Shown one piece after another: positions 43,956 through 52,914 of a stretch of 64,000 nucleotides of DNA. Below the pieces are notes generated by a model. The model had not been told where the DNA came from. It made no database searches and was given only the letters and a program-made list of their open reading frames with translations. Position 1 is the stretch's first letter. Every line of letters starts with the position of its first letter. The stretch is from Sphaerisporangium rubeum (GTDB lineage: Bacteria; Actinomycetota; Actinomycetes; Streptosporangiales; Streptosporangiaceae): contig NZ_JACHIU010000001.1 of assembly GCF_014207705.1 (NCBI RefSeq), positions 3,588,501 to 3,652,500 of the forward strand, given 5' to 3'. The position numbers and the translations under genes are program-made.

Positions 43956-45608
43956 CCGATGCGCCGGAAAGACCAGCAGGGTGATCGAATTCGCCGGGTA
44001 CGTCGCATTGACCCGGCCCTGGTGCGCCCTGAGATCCTGACCGCGCACGATCGAGTTGAGATCGGCCGGGCTGTAGGTGAAACGCTGCGCCGTGGTGTTG
44101 CCGTGCAGGCCGGCGATCGACAACGGTGAGGTCAGTTCACCGCCGGTCTTGTTGATGACCATCAGGGTCAGTGCCTTGTCGCGTGAGCGCTGTGCCCCGT
44201 ACACCGCGAGCTGACCTTGGTCGCTGCTGGTCGCTGACACGCTCACGTCGCCGAACCGGCTCCCCGCGCCGTCGTAGTTGCGGTACATCCGGAACGCGTA
44301 GGCGCCGGGTTGTGTCGGCTGGGGTTCGCCCCAGATGGTCGCGAGGTCGAGACCCTCGCGGCCGAAGATGCCGAGAACGTCGGCCTGCGTCAGTGCGCCG
44401 TTGATGTCGTCCAGCGCGCCCCAGTTGTACTCGGTGATCGCGGTCTTCGTGCCGGGGTAGTACTGCGCGATCCACTGCTTCATCTTGCGGATGAACTGCA
44501 GCGGCGGCGCGTTCACGCCTGTGGGGCCGATCCAGGACTCCTCGACGTACGTCGGGTCCCACAGCGAACGCGTGGAACGTAGCCGCCACGCGTTGGACTC
44601 GGGGTCCTTCCCGCCGTTGATCTGCGGGTAGTAGTGCTGGTCGAAGTAGTTGAGCATGCGCTTGCCGCCGTGCGCGTCGCTGTAGTCCTTCATGTTCTTC
44701 AGGAACCACTGCGACAGGTTGAGCCCGCCGTGCGCGGCCGCGTCGGCTCCTGGCGCGCATCCGTCCACCCCGGACGCGACCCACTCGCAGTAGCCCCAGC
44801 CGGACGGGCCGAGCACCGCGGCGGTCGGGTCGGCGGCCTTGATGGCCGCGGCGGTCGCGGTGCTCTTGCTGCCGAGTTCGTCGTACGAGACCGGCTCGGG
44901 GTGCACGTCGCGGTGCGTGGAATTCCACAGCACCGGCTCGTTGTCGAGCTCGTAGATCGACACGCCGCCGCGGGACGCCTTGCCGAACTGGCTAACGAGA
45001 TGCGACACCATCTCGCCGTCGAACGAGGCGTCCACCGGGATCGAGGTGTCCTCGGGCACCGCACCGGTGAGGTTCGCGTTGTTGAGCCTGCCGTTGCCGC
45101 AGCCGGCGTCCCAGGTGTCGAATCCGTCCTGAGCGGGGAACCGGCTGGCAGGGAATCCGCAGGCGAACGGGTGCTGGTCCGGCGAGTCCTTGGCCACCCA
45201 CCCGCTCATCGGCACGGTGACGACCTGTTTGGTGCCGCGGTCCCGGTTGGTCTCGACGAACGCCTCGACCGTGTTCGCGGGCCCGGCGACGATGTTCTCG
45301 AAGTACCAGTCGCTTCCGGTGTTGTAGGTGTGGTTCTTGAAGTTGTACCGCGTGCTCGCGTTGCCGCCCCAGCGCGCCACCGGGAGACCGATCTCGACGG
45401 CGAACGCCGGGTCGGCGCCGTTCATGCCGTAGATGTCCGGGCTGATCGCGTGCCGTGCGGCGGACAGGTTCACCGACAACGTGGGGCCCGCTGCGGCCAC
45501 AGCCGGGTCCAGGGCCGCCTGGACGGTCAGCGTCCCCGCCACGAGTGACGCCGCTACGCCGAGTGTTGTGGCCGATCGCAGCTTCCGCCGCCGTCGAGCA
45601 CCCATCAT
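43950..45608 (-). CDS. Secreted glycoside hydrolase family 44 (endoglucanase/xyloglucanase)
   Basis: About 552 residues. A signal peptide (RRRRKLRSATTLGVAASLVAG, cleavage near AVAA), then the GH44 domain: ISPDIYGMNG, ARWGGNASTRYN, the acid/base Glu in IYELDNEPVLWN, and the nucleophile Glu in TAITEYNWGALDD. It ends with a C-terminal beta domain (LTLMVINKTGG) and no CBM. The ATG at 45608 has CGGGAG upstream. Typical substrates are cellulose or xyloglucan. Confidence 0.87.
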   Translation of the reverse strand: MMGARRRRKLRSATTLGVAASLVAGTLTVQAALDPAVAAAGPTLSVNLSAARHAISPDIYGMNGADPAFAVEIGLPVARWGGNASTRYNFKNHTYNTGSDWYFENIVAGPANTVEAFVETNRDRGTKQVVTVPMSGWVAKDSPDQHPFACGFPASRFPAQDGFDTWDAGCGNGRLNNANLTGAVPEDTSIPVDASFDGEMVSHLVSQFGKASRGGVSIYELDNEPVLWNSTHRDVHPEPVSYDELGSKSTATAAAIKAADPTAAVLGPSGWGYCEWVASGVDGCAPGADAAAHGGLNLSQWFLKNMKDYSDAHGGKRMLNYFDQHYYPQINGGKDPESNAWRLRSTRSLWDPTYVEESWIGPTGVNAPPLQFIRKMKQWIAQYYPGTKTAITEYNWGALDDINGALTQADVLGIFGREGLDLATIWGEPQPTQPGAYAFRMYRNYDGAGSRFGDVSVSATSSDQGQLAVYGAQRSRDKALTLMVINKTGGELTSPLSIAGLHGNTTAQRFTYSPADLNSIVRGQDLRAHQGRVNATYPANSITLLVFPAHRR

Positions 45609-45971
45609 CGACGCTCCCGTCAATCGATCCAGCGGTCAACAATCGAGGAGCCTGACCGGATGCTTCACGCGAGTCAAGGCACCGCGGTCGCGTGGAGGAC
45701 GGGGCGGCCAGGCGGGACCAAGAAATCCGGTCCCCTGACGTGGTGGATCTCCTGGTCAAGCCTTGGCCGTCCCGCAACGACTCGGCCGCGGATCAAGAGG
45801 GCGGCCTGAAAGTTGCACCCAGCCCACGAATTCGGCCGCGCGGCGACCTGCGGATCTGCTTCGTGGGCCGGGTTGACCTCGCTGGTCGGCAACCGCGATC
45901 GGTGGCCGGCGTCGCGCCGCGTCGTGATGCGTCCGGTGCGGAGTGGGCCGGCCGGCTTGTCGTCTCGGTCG
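45609..45971. other. Intergenic region, nothing recognised
   Basis: Between the GH44 start and the stop of the small cupin, both on the minus strand. No supported gene; presumably the GH44 promoter. Confidence 0.4.
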
Positions 45972-46325
45972 TTACGGAGCGCCGGGGCCCAGGGGGACGT
46001 CGGCAGCCGGTGCGCTGGCGGGTGCCGGTTCCTTCAGTTCGACGAAGATGCTGTGTGTGGCGGTGTCGCCGATGTTCTCGCCGGTGTGCTCCTGCGCCCC
46101 CACCCACCGGGCTTCGCCGGCCTTCAGTTCGACCTCGACGTCGCGTCCGCCGGCGGCGACGCGGCGTCGGAAGGCGCTCAGTGTCACCATCACGCTGTCC
46201 GGGTGCCGGTGTACATGGGTGTGGTCACCGGGTTCGTCGCGGTACTCCAGGACCCGCACCCGCTCGTTCTCGAATATGACCTTGTAGAAGTCCGGGTCGG
46301 TGACAGTCGGGTCGTGGGGGTTCAT
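45972..46325 (-). CDS. Small cupin protein
   Basis: A 117-residue single cupin with the metal site HTHVHRHPDSVMV and a second strand pair ARWVGAQEHTGENIG. Starts at ATG 46325, 31 bp from the palindromic operator shared with the divergent TetR gene. Function unknown; the arrangement suggests TetR-repressed expression. Confidence 0.8.
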   Translation of the reverse strand: MNPHDPTVTDPDFYKVIFENERVRVLEYRDEPGDHTHVHRHPDSVMVTLSAFRRRVAAGGRDVEVELKAGEARWVGAQEHTGENIGDTATHSIFVELKEPAPASAPAADVPLGPGAP

Positions 46326-46355
46326 CGCCGCCTCCGCGCACGTTCGTGGGACTCC

Positions 46356-46371
46356 AGTCCCATATGGGACT
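46356..46371. promoter_or_regulatory. Perfect 16-bp palindrome, TetR operator
   Basis: AGTCCCATATGGGACT, fully symmetric, centred between the divergent cupin and TetR genes. The position and length fit a TetR dimer binding both promoters. Confidence 0.7.
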
Positions 46372-46387
46372 ACGGTACCATGACGAC

Positions 46388-47146
46388 GTGACGACGCCCT
46401 ACGAGTCGACCGGCCGGACAGCGCAGAAGTCGCGCACCCGGCACGCGCTCGTCGCCGCCACCCAAGACCTGCTCGCCGCCGGACACACCCCCAAGGTCGA
46501 GGACGCCGCTCAACGAGCCGGGATCTCCCGCACCACCGCCTACCGTTACTTCCCCAACCAACGCAGCCTGCTTCTCGCGGCTCGGCCCACCATCTCGCCG
46601 GACAGCCTGCTGCCCCCCGACGCACCCGTAGATCCGAAGCAACGTCTCGACGCGCTCATGACCGCGTTCACCCGGTACAACTTCACCTGGGAACCGCAAC
46701 TGCGCACCTCGCTGCGGCTGTCGCTGGAACCCGATGCCCACCAGCCGGTCCTGCGCCAGGGACGCGCCATCGGCTGGATCGCCGAGGCCCTGACACCACT
46801 GCGAGACAGCCATCCGCACGTCGACATCCACCGGCTCGCCGTCGCGATCCGCTCAGCGACGGGCATCGAGACACTCGTCTGGCTCCTCGACATCGCCGGC
46901 TACACCCACGAGCAGGCAGCCGACACCGTCAAGGCGACCGCGCAGGCCCTCCTGGACGCGGCCATCACCGGTGACGCCTCAACCGGGTCTGTCCAGCCTG
47001 GAGCGACACCCCCGGCCGAACGCGGATCAGGAAGTCAGTCGGCGCAGTATTCGCGCGGTGGGTTCCGCGGTGGTGCGGCGGTGACCGGTGCCGGCCCAGA
47101 GGTTGATCAGTTCGGGGTCGCCGGCGGCGGTGGCGGCTTTGCGTAG
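46388..47146 (+). CDS. TetR-family regulator
   Basis: About 252 residues. HTH: ALVAATQDLLAAGHTPKVEDAAQRAGISRTTAYRYFPNQ. The ligand domain is regular up to about residue 205 (ALLDAAITG). The last about 45 residues are low-complexity Gly/Ser-rich and run antisense into the 3' end of the nitronate monooxygenase for 120 bp, so the true stop was probably lost or shifted. GTG 46388 is preferred. Confidence 0.83.
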   Translation: MTTPYESTGRTAQKSRTRHALVAATQDLLAAGHTPKVEDAAQRAGISRTTAYRYFPNQRSLLLAARPTISPDSLLPPDAPVDPKQRLDALMTAFTRYNFTWEPQLRTSLRLSLEPDAHQPVLRQGRAIGWIAEALTPLRDSHPHVDIHRLAVAIRSATGIETLVWLLDIAGYTHEQAADTVKATAQALLDAAITGDASTGSVQPGATPPAERGSGSQSAQYSRGGFRGGAAVTGAGPEVDQFGVAGGGGGFA

Positions 47147-48052
47147 AGGGCTGGTCAGGTGGTGGACGGCGGGGTAGCCGGGGGGTGCCGTGGCGGTGTG
47201 GTGGTCGGTGAAGGTGTTCGTGAGAGATCTGGCGGGGCGGCCGGTGAAGGCTCTGGTCACTGTGGTTGTTCGGCGGGATGGGTCGGCCAGGGCCTTCTTG
47301 TGAGGATGGGAGGTGCCGGCTTCTTCCGCGCGTAGGAGGGCCGTGCCGACCATCACGGCTGTGGCGTCGGTCTGTAGCGCGGCGGCGACGGCGTCGGGGG
47401 TGGCGAGGCCGCCGGCGGCGATCAGCGGGGTGGGTACGGCGTGGCGTACCTGGCGCAGCAGGTCGGTCAGGGGGGTGGGGGGTGGGATGCGGCCGGGGGT
47501 CAGGGTGGCGGAGTGGCCGCCTGCGGCCGAGGACTGGACGGCCAGCATGTCGGCGCCTGCCTCGGAGGCCTGGCGGGCCTCTTGCGGGGACGTGACGGTT
47601 TGGACGACGACGGTTCCGGCGGTACGGAGAGCGGCGATCACCGTACTGGCGGGGATGCCGAAGGTGAAGCTCACGACCGGTACGGGGGTGGACAGGAGGA
47701 GGTCGAGTTTGTCCTGCCAGTGGTCGTCGTCCTCGACGATGGCGGCGCCTAGGACGTCCACGCCGTACGGCTCGGCGTCCGGGGCGATCTCGCGTGCGTA
47801 GCGGTGGAAGGCCTCGGGGTCGACGGGGACGGGGTTCGGGACGAACAGGTTGACGCCGAAAGGCACGCCGGTGGAGCGCACCTCGGTGATCTGGCCGGCC
47901 AGCGCGGCGGCGGTCTTGTAACCGCCGGCGAGGAAACCGAGGCCGCCTGCGCGGGCCGCCGCCATGACCAGCGCGGGGGTGCTGGGACCCCCGGCCATCG
48001 GGGCGGCCAGGACGGGGATGTCCAGGCCGAGAGCGGTCAGCGATGAGGCCAT
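47027..48052 (-). CDS. Nitronate monooxygenase (2-nitropropane dioxygenase) family
   Basis: About 341 residues, FMN TIM-barrel. LAAPMAGGPSTPALVMAAARAGGLGFLAGG at the start, VVVQTVTSPQEAR, DMLAVQSSAAGGH (FMN phosphate and active region), then PLIAAGGLATPDAVAAAL and VMVGTALLRAEEAG. Members detoxify propionate-3-nitronate. The ATG at 48052 has AGGGAAAG upstream. The 3' end overlaps the convergent TetR gene. Confidence 0.85.
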   Translation of the reverse strand: MASSLTALGLDIPVLAAPMAGGPSTPALVMAAARAGGLGFLAGGYKTAAALAGQITEVRSTGVPFGVNLFVPNPVPVDPEAFHRYAREIAPDAEPYGVDVLGAAIVEDDDHWQDKLDLLLSTPVPVVSFTFGIPASTVIAALRTAGTVVVQTVTSPQEARQASEAGADMLAVQSSAAGGHSATLTPGRIPPPTPLTDLLRQVRHAVPTPLIAAGGLATPDAVAAALQTDATAVMVGTALLRAEEAGTSHPHKKALADPSRRTTTVTRAFTGRPARSLTNTFTDHHTATAPPGYPAVHHLTSPLRKAATAAGDPELINLWAGTGHRRTTAEPTARILRRLTS

Positions 48053-48150
48053 GCTGGTTTCTTTCCCTGTGGCCGGTGGTTCGTCCCCGTGGCTGGTACC
48101 TGTGGTTCGGTGGCCGGATCGGACGGGACCGGCTCCTCGTGCGCGGTGAC

Positions 48151-48651
48151 CTAAAGCCGCCGGTACATGATGTGGAGTCCGACATAGCCGTGAAGCGGGT
48201 GGTGGAAACCTTCCGGGAGGGTGGTCATCACGTCGAAGCCGAGTGACCTCCACAGTGCGACTGCACGGGTGTTGGTCTCCACCACGGCGTTGAACTGCAT
48301 CGCTCGGAAGTCGTCCTTGCGTGCCTGGTCCAGGACATGTTCGCCGAGGGCTCGGCCGACTCCCCGGCCGGAGTGGTTCGGATCGACCATGAAGCTGGCG
48401 CTGGAGATGTGCGCGGCGCCGCCGCGATGATTGCGGACGCTGTTGGCGGTGCCGAGGACGGTGCCGTCCGCGTCCACGGCGACGAAGGTGCGGCCCGGCG
48501 GCTCAGGGAACCACATGTGCCTGGCCTGGGCTTCGCTGGTGCTCCGATCCCAGGAGAACGTCTCACCGGCCCGCACGATGGCTTCCATGAAGTGCCACAT
48601 TCCGGGCCAGTCCTGCGGCGTCGCCTCTCTGATCAGCATGGCCGTCAGCAT
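48151..48651 (-). CDS. GNAT-family N-acetyltransferase
   Basis: A 166-residue protein: MLIREATPQDWPGMW at the start, acetyl-CoA loop PNHSGRGVGRALGEHVLDQAR, and NAVVETNTRAVALWRSLGF. Resembles phosphinothricin-acetyltransferase-like GNATs; substrate unknown. An alternative start is the ATG at 48639. Confidence 0.82.
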   Translation of the reverse strand: MLTAMLIREATPQDWPGMWHFMEAIVRAGETFSWDRSTSEAQARHMWFPEPPGRTFVAVDADGTVLGTANSVRNHRGGAAHISSASFMVDPNHSGRGVGRALGEHVLDQARKDDFRAMQFNAVVETNTRAVALWRSLGFDVMTTLPEGFHHPLHGYVGLHIMYRRL

Positions 48652-48735
48652 GGGTCAACCGGATGAGGGCCGCAACCGGGTTTCGAACACCCCAGGTCGA
48701 GCCTCGCGTGGATCACGTGATCCACGGGACAGGCG

Positions 48736-49206
48736 CTAGTCGCGTTCGACCTTGGTGGTCATCGACGGGACGCCGGCGGTACAGGTGATCCGTATCTCGA
48801 TCTTGACGGTCTCGGACTCGAACTCCACGGAGACCTCGTGGCCGGAGTGGTCGTTCACGTCGTCGGTCTTGTAGCCCTGGGCCGGGCTCCAGGCAAGGAG
48901 GGTGGGACGGCCGGCGGTGCAGGTGGCGACGACGGTGCCGCCTTGGGTGGTGAAGGCGCGGCCGGGTTGAGAGGAGGACGGCTCGGGGGTGGGGGTCCGA
49001 GTGGTCGTGGGTGGGGTCGTCGCGCCGGGTGGGGTCGCCGGGGTGGCGGTGGCGAGGGCTTGAGCGATCTGGGACGCCGACATGGGGGAGACGACCGGTT
49101 CGCTGAGGCCCTGGCCGAGGAGGGTGATGGCCCACGTGGTGGTCGCGGTGGTGAGGGTGGCGGCGGTGAACCAGCCGAGGGTCGCGAGCAGGGGGCCACG
49201 TTTCAC
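48736..49206 (-). CDS. Membrane-anchored or secreted small protein
   Basis: A 156-residue protein with an N-terminal hydrophobic anchor (LLATLGWFTAATLTTATTTWAITLL), a long Thr/Pro-rich linker (about residues 50-80), and a small C-terminal domain with two Cys (VATCTAGRP and ITCTAGVP) likely forming a disulfide outside the cell. Divergent from the two-component pair; it could be its sensor partner or target (inference). Confidence 0.72.
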   Translation of the reverse strand: MKRGPLLATLGWFTAATLTTATTTWAITLLGQGLSEPVVSPMSASQIAQALATATPATPPGATTPPTTTRTPTPEPSSSQPGRAFTTQGGTVVATCTAGRPTLLAWSPAQGYKTDDVNDHSGHEVSVEFESETVKIEIRITCTAGVPSMTTKVERD

Positions 49207-49308
49207 ACTGCCTACAGTGCCACGAGGAGTCCTAAATCTGTCCTAACGGCACCTCAACGCCGGATACGGCGGGGGAAGGGACGGCGGAGTGCGTTTACTG
49301 TTGGGGCG

Positions 49309-49998
49309 ATGGCACAGCTACTGCTCGTTGAGGACGACGCCGCGGTGCGGTCCGCGCTCATGCGGGCCCTGAGTGAGCGCGGACACGGCGTGACGTCCGC
49401 CATGACCGGCATGGCGGGGTTGCGGATGGCCGTGGACGACCGGCCGGACCTCGTGGTCCTGGACCTCGGGCTGCCGGACATCGACGGGTACGAGGTGATC
49501 CGCATGCTGCGCGCGGTCAGTGCCGTGCCGCTCATCGTGGCGACCGCGCGGGACGACGAACGTGAGATCGCGCGGGTCCTGGACGCCGGCGCCGACGACT
49601 ACGTCGTCAAGCCGTTCGGGGCCGTGCAGCTCGACGCGCGGATCCGGGCCGTGCTGCGGCGCCTGCAGAGCGAGGACGGCGACGCGGCACGGCCGTACAC
49701 GGTGGGGGAGCTGCGGGTCGACCCGCGCGCCAGGGAGGTCACGCTGGCGGGACGGGTGCTCGACCTGCGGCCCAAGGAGTTCGACCTGCTGCACTACCTC
49801 GCGGCGCGGCCCGACCAGGTGGTCACCAAGCGCGAGCTGATGACCGAGGTGTGGCGCATGCCGTACGGCGGCGCCGACAAGACCGTGGACGTCCACCTGT
49901 CCTGGCTCCGCAACAAACTCGGCGAGTCGGCCCAGGACCCCCGCTACATCCGCGCCGTGCGCGGCGTCGGCGTGAAACTGGTGGACCCGGGAGCATGA
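49309..49998 (+). CDS. OmpR-family response regulator
   Basis: A 229-residue protein. Receiver domain with LLLVEDD, phospho-acceptor Asp in LVVLDLGLPD (about 52), Thr in VATARDD and Lys in DDYVVKPFG. The C-terminal winged helix (LRPKEFDLLHYLAARPDQVVTKRELM, TVDVHLSWLRNKL) is typical. ATG 49309 follows TTGGGGCG. Coupled to the kinase through a mini-ORF. Confidence 0.9.
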   Translation: MAQLLLVEDDAAVRSALMRALSERGHGVTSAMTGMAGLRMAVDDRPDLVVLDLGLPDIDGYEVIRMLRAVSAVPLIVATARDDEREIARVLDAGADDYVVKPFGAVQLDARIRAVLRRLQSEDGDAARPYTVGELRVDPRAREVTLAGRVLDLRPKEFDLLHYLAARPDQVVTKRELMTEVWRMPYGGADKTVDVHLSWLRNKLGESAQDPRYIRAVRGVGVKLVDPGA

Positions 49999-50069
49999 GA
50001 CGGCGTCGATGCGAGATCGGTGGACCCAGGAGTACGCGTCGGCGTGAGCCTGGCAGGGCCGTGGGATGA
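49995..50069 (+). CDS. Mini-ORF from duplicated start of the kinase gene
   Basis: ATG 49995 overlaps the response-regulator stop (ATGA) and opens a 24-codon frame beginning MRRRR, like the kinase (MRRRL). ATGAGACGGCGTC occurs at 49995 and 50066, 71 bp apart. The mini-ORF stop overlaps the kinase ATG (ATGA). Confidence 0.45.
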   Translation: MRRRRCEIGGPRSTRRREPGRAVG

Positions 50070-51346
50070 GACGGCGTCTGCTCGTTCTCGTCGGGTCCAT
50101 GGTGTCGCTCGCGTTGGTGGCGTTCGTGGTGCCGTTGGCGGTGCTGGCGCTGATGCTGGCCGGGGATCGCGCCACCGCCGACGCGCTCGTGCGTGCGCAG
50201 TCGCTGGTGCCTGTGGTGTCGGCCGGGTCGCCTGCGGCGCTGGGGCTGGCGGTGCAGCAGGCCAACAGCTCCGGTGGTTACCCCTTGACGGTGTTCCTGT
50301 CGGACGGGTCCGCGCTCGGGGCCCCGGCGGAGCGGTCCGACGCGGTACGGCTGGCGTTCACCGGACGTAGCCTCACCGCGCAGGCCGACGGCGGCCGGGA
50401 GATCGTCGTCGCCGTCACCGGGCCTTCCGCCGGCGCGGCCGTCATCCGCACGTTCGTCACCGACGCCGAGCTCACCCGTGGTGTGCGCCGCGCCTGGCTG
50501 ATCCTCGCGCTGGTCGGCACCGGTGTGCTGGTCGTCAGCCTGGTCGTCGCCGATCGTCTCGCGCGGTCGCAGATCCGCCTCATCGCCGGCATGGCCGGTG
50601 TCTCGCACCGCCTCGCCGCCGGTGACCTCACCGCACGCGCTCCCGCCGAAGGCCCGAAGGAACTCCGCCAGGTGGCCGGCGCGCTCAACCACCTGGCCCG
50701 CCGCATCCGCGTCCTGCTGGCCCAGGAACGCGAAGCCGTCGCCGACCTGTCGCACCAGCTCCGCACCCCCCTGACGGTGCTCCGCCTGGAAGCCGAGGCA
50801 CTGCCGCCGAGCGAGCAGGCGACCCGTGTCGGCGCCGCCGTGGACGCCATGGAACGCATGGTCACCCAGGTCATCCAAGAGGCCCGCCGCTCCCGCCACG
50901 ACGAACCCGGCGAATGCGACGCCGCAGAGGTCGTCGCCGCACGCGTCCACCACTGGTCGATGCTCGCCAGCGACCAGGACCGTCCCGTCACCCGCCACCT
51001 CGCCCCCCCACCCCTGATCGTCGGCGTCGGCGAGGAACCCCTGACCGCCTGCGTGGACGCGCTCCTGGAGAACGTCTTCGCTCACACCCCCGAAGCCACC
51101 GCCTTCACCGTGACCCTCACCCCCCGCGAAGGCGGCGGCGCCATCCTCACCGTGGCCGACGACGGCCCCGGCTTCCCCCACCCCGGAGCCCTGCGCCGCG
51201 GCGTCAGCGGCCGCTCCTCAACAGGCCTCGGCCTCGACATCGTCCGCCGCACCGCCGAACGCTCCGGCGGCTCCGCCACCCTCACCACCAGCCCCGACGG
51301 AGGCGCCACCGTCACCGTGGAGTTCGGCCACCAGACTCCGACTTGA
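50066..51346 (+). CDS. Sensor histidine kinase
   Basis: A 426-residue protein with two membrane segments (about 5-33 and 150-172) and a periplasm-facing domain of about 110 residues. HAMP linker, H-box DLSHQLRTPLTVLRLE (His about 230), N-box DALLENVFAHTPE, and G-boxes VADDGPGF and STGLGLDIVRRT. Partner of the preceding regulator. Its signal is unknown. Confidence 0.88.
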   Translation: MRRRLLVLVGSMVSLALVAFVVPLAVLALMLAGDRATADALVRAQSLVPVVSAGSPAALGLAVQQANSSGGYPLTVFLSDGSALGAPAERSDAVRLAFTGRSLTAQADGGREIVVAVTGPSAGAAVIRTFVTDAELTRGVRRAWLILALVGTGVLVVSLVVADRLARSQIRLIAGMAGVSHRLAAGDLTARAPAEGPKELRQVAGALNHLARRIRVLLAQEREAVADLSHQLRTPLTVLRLEAEALPPSEQATRVGAAVDAMERMVTQVIQEARRSRHDEPGECDAAEVVAARVHHWSMLASDQDRPVTRHLAPPPLIVGVGEEPLTACVDALLENVFAHTPEATAFTVTLTPREGGGAILTVADDGPGFPHPGALRRGVSGRSSTGLGLDIVRRTAERSGGSATLTTSPDGGATVTVEFGHQTPT

Positions 51347-51478
51347 TTCCCCTTGCGACCGGTCTCGTGCTGCCTCCTGGCTCTGCCTGAGAGACAATCG
51401 CTCCGCCTCGGACCGGTGCCCCACTTTTGATCACGTAACTCCAAGCATGATAACATTAAGTGACGCTATGTTTACGCA

Positions 51479-52039
51479 GTGCTTACCGCCTTTGTTGACG
51501 AGAGCCTGCGTCGCCGTCCCGACGACGACAGCGTCTACGCGATGGCCGCCGTGATCATCGACTCCGCCGACCACGACGACATCCGGACGACTCTCGAATC
51601 TCTGCGAATGGGTAAGCGAGGCCGTCTGCATTGGCGCGATGAGTCGTCGCCGCACCGACTCCACATCGCAGAGACGGTGGCGAAGCTTCCTCTGTGCGGC
51701 ATCGTGACCGTACGCATCCATGACAGGAGCGTCCGGCACGAACGGGCCAGGCGGCTCTGTCTGGAACGTCTACTACAAGAACTCGACATGTCAGGTGTCG
51801 AAACGGTGGTCCTGGAGAGCCGCTGCACCGAAGACCGGCTTGACCGGAGCCTCCTCACCAGCCTGCGCCGGTCGCGTCGTGTCTCGCTGACCATGAAGGT
51901 GAGCTGGGAGTCGCCGTTTCACGAGCCGTTGCTGTGGGCTGCGGACACCGTCGTGGGGGCCACGACGTGGTGGCTGGACGGAGAGCCGCGGTACTTCGAC
52001 GCGCTCGCCGGTCAAGTCCGCGTGATCTGTCTGGACTGA
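51479..52039 (+). CDS. DUF3800-like protein
   Basis: A 186-residue protein. The N-terminal LTAFVDESLR and the later LHWRDES, together with the C-terminal WAADTVVGA, match the acidic pattern of DUF3800 (RNase H-like fold) proteins. Their activity is unknown; some occur in defence loci. The GTG start at 51479 is tentative. Confidence 0.65.
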   Translation: MLTAFVDESLRRRPDDDSVYAMAAVIIDSADHDDIRTTLESLRMGKRGRLHWRDESSPHRLHIAETVAKLPLCGIVTVRIHDRSVRHERARRLCLERLLQELDMSGVETVVLESRCTEDRLDRSLLTSLRRSRRVSLTMKVSWESPFHEPLLWAADTVVGATTWWLDGEPRYFDALAGQVRVICLD

Positions 52040-52052
52040 CTGGACAGCGCGA

Positions 52053-52088
52053 AGGCCGGGCACCCGATATCCCTCGGTAACCCGGCCT
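52053..52088 (+). terminator. Hairpin after the DUF3800-like gene
   Basis: Stem AGGCCGGG (52053-52060) with CCCGGCCT (52081-52088), 14 nt after the stop; the large loop can form a further short stem. Confidence 0.55.
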
Positions 52089-52282
52089 CTACTTCCGCAC
52101 CCCAGAGGATGCGACAAGCTCAATTGTGCCTCACCGGCTGTGGCCGAGCAAGCGCATTGAGCCACATATCGCTAGTGCTGCGCGTTAACCCGGCGTTAGG
52201 GACGGTGCAGCGTCGCGCTATCGGGGGTCGGCGCAGTCTTGGAACCGTCAAGCACTGAGGATCGAGCGTTACGGAGATTCGG

Positions 52283-52759
52283 ATGACCAAGTCCAAGATA
52301 ATCGCTGGTCTCGCCACCGCGACCCTGCTGGTGATCGGCGGCGGTACGGCGCTGGCGGCGGCCGACTTCAGTCCGTCTCCCGCTGCTTCGCCGACCGAGG
52401 ACCGGCGTGATGGGGAGGTCGCTCCGTCCGCTTCGGCGTCGCCTGAGGACGATGGCGGGGTGGCGTCGCCGGCGGCGAGTCCGGCCGCGGAGCCCAAGGT
52501 CTCCCGGGAGGAGGCGGAGCGTACGGCGCTCGGCAAGGTGGCGGGGGGACGGGTGACGTCCACCGAGTTGGAGAACGAGCACGGGAAGCAGGTCTGGGAC
52601 GTCGAGGTGGACGCTCCTGACGGGACCGAGCACGAGTTCGACATCGACGCGGCCACCGGTGCGATTGTGAAGCAGGAGGTGGACGACGACGACCACAGTG
52701 GTCCGGGTGGCGGTCACAGTGACGACGACGACCGGGACGACGACCAGGACGACGACTGA
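52283..52759 (+). CDS. Secreted PepSY-domain protein
   Basis: A 158-residue protein with a signal peptide (KIIAGLATATLLVIGGGTALA), a Ser/Pro/Asp-rich linker, and a PepSY domain at about 73-125 (REEAERTALGKVAGGRVTSTELENEHGKQVWDVEV, FDIDAATGAIVK). It ends in an Asp-rich tail (DDDDRDDDQDDD). PepSY domains are thought to inhibit or bind proteases; the tail may bind cations. Confidence 0.83.
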   Translation: MTKSKIIAGLATATLLVIGGGTALAAADFSPSPAASPTEDRRDGEVAPSASASPEDDGGVASPAASPAAEPKVSREEAERTALGKVAGGRVTSTELENEHGKQVWDVEVDAPDGTEHEFDIDAATGAIVKQEVDDDDHSGPGGGHSDDDDRDDDQDDD

Positions 52760-52771
52760 CGGTGTCGCGTT

Positions 52772-52814
52772 AACGCGAACGGCTCCCCCTGGCTCAGGGG
52801 GAGCCGTTCGCGTT
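52772..52814 (+). terminator. Strong terminator hairpin
   Basis: A perfect 19-bp stem (52772-52790 with 52796-52814) and a 5-nt loop directly after the PepSY gene. Confidence 0.85.
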
Positions 52815-52914
52815 CTCGTGTATGACGGACTGGGCTGCCATGTGGGAGGCAAAGGCTCGCCTGGGGTGCGGTAAAGCGGGTGAGCGGGGGACGGGGCTGC
52901 GCGACAGTGAGAGG

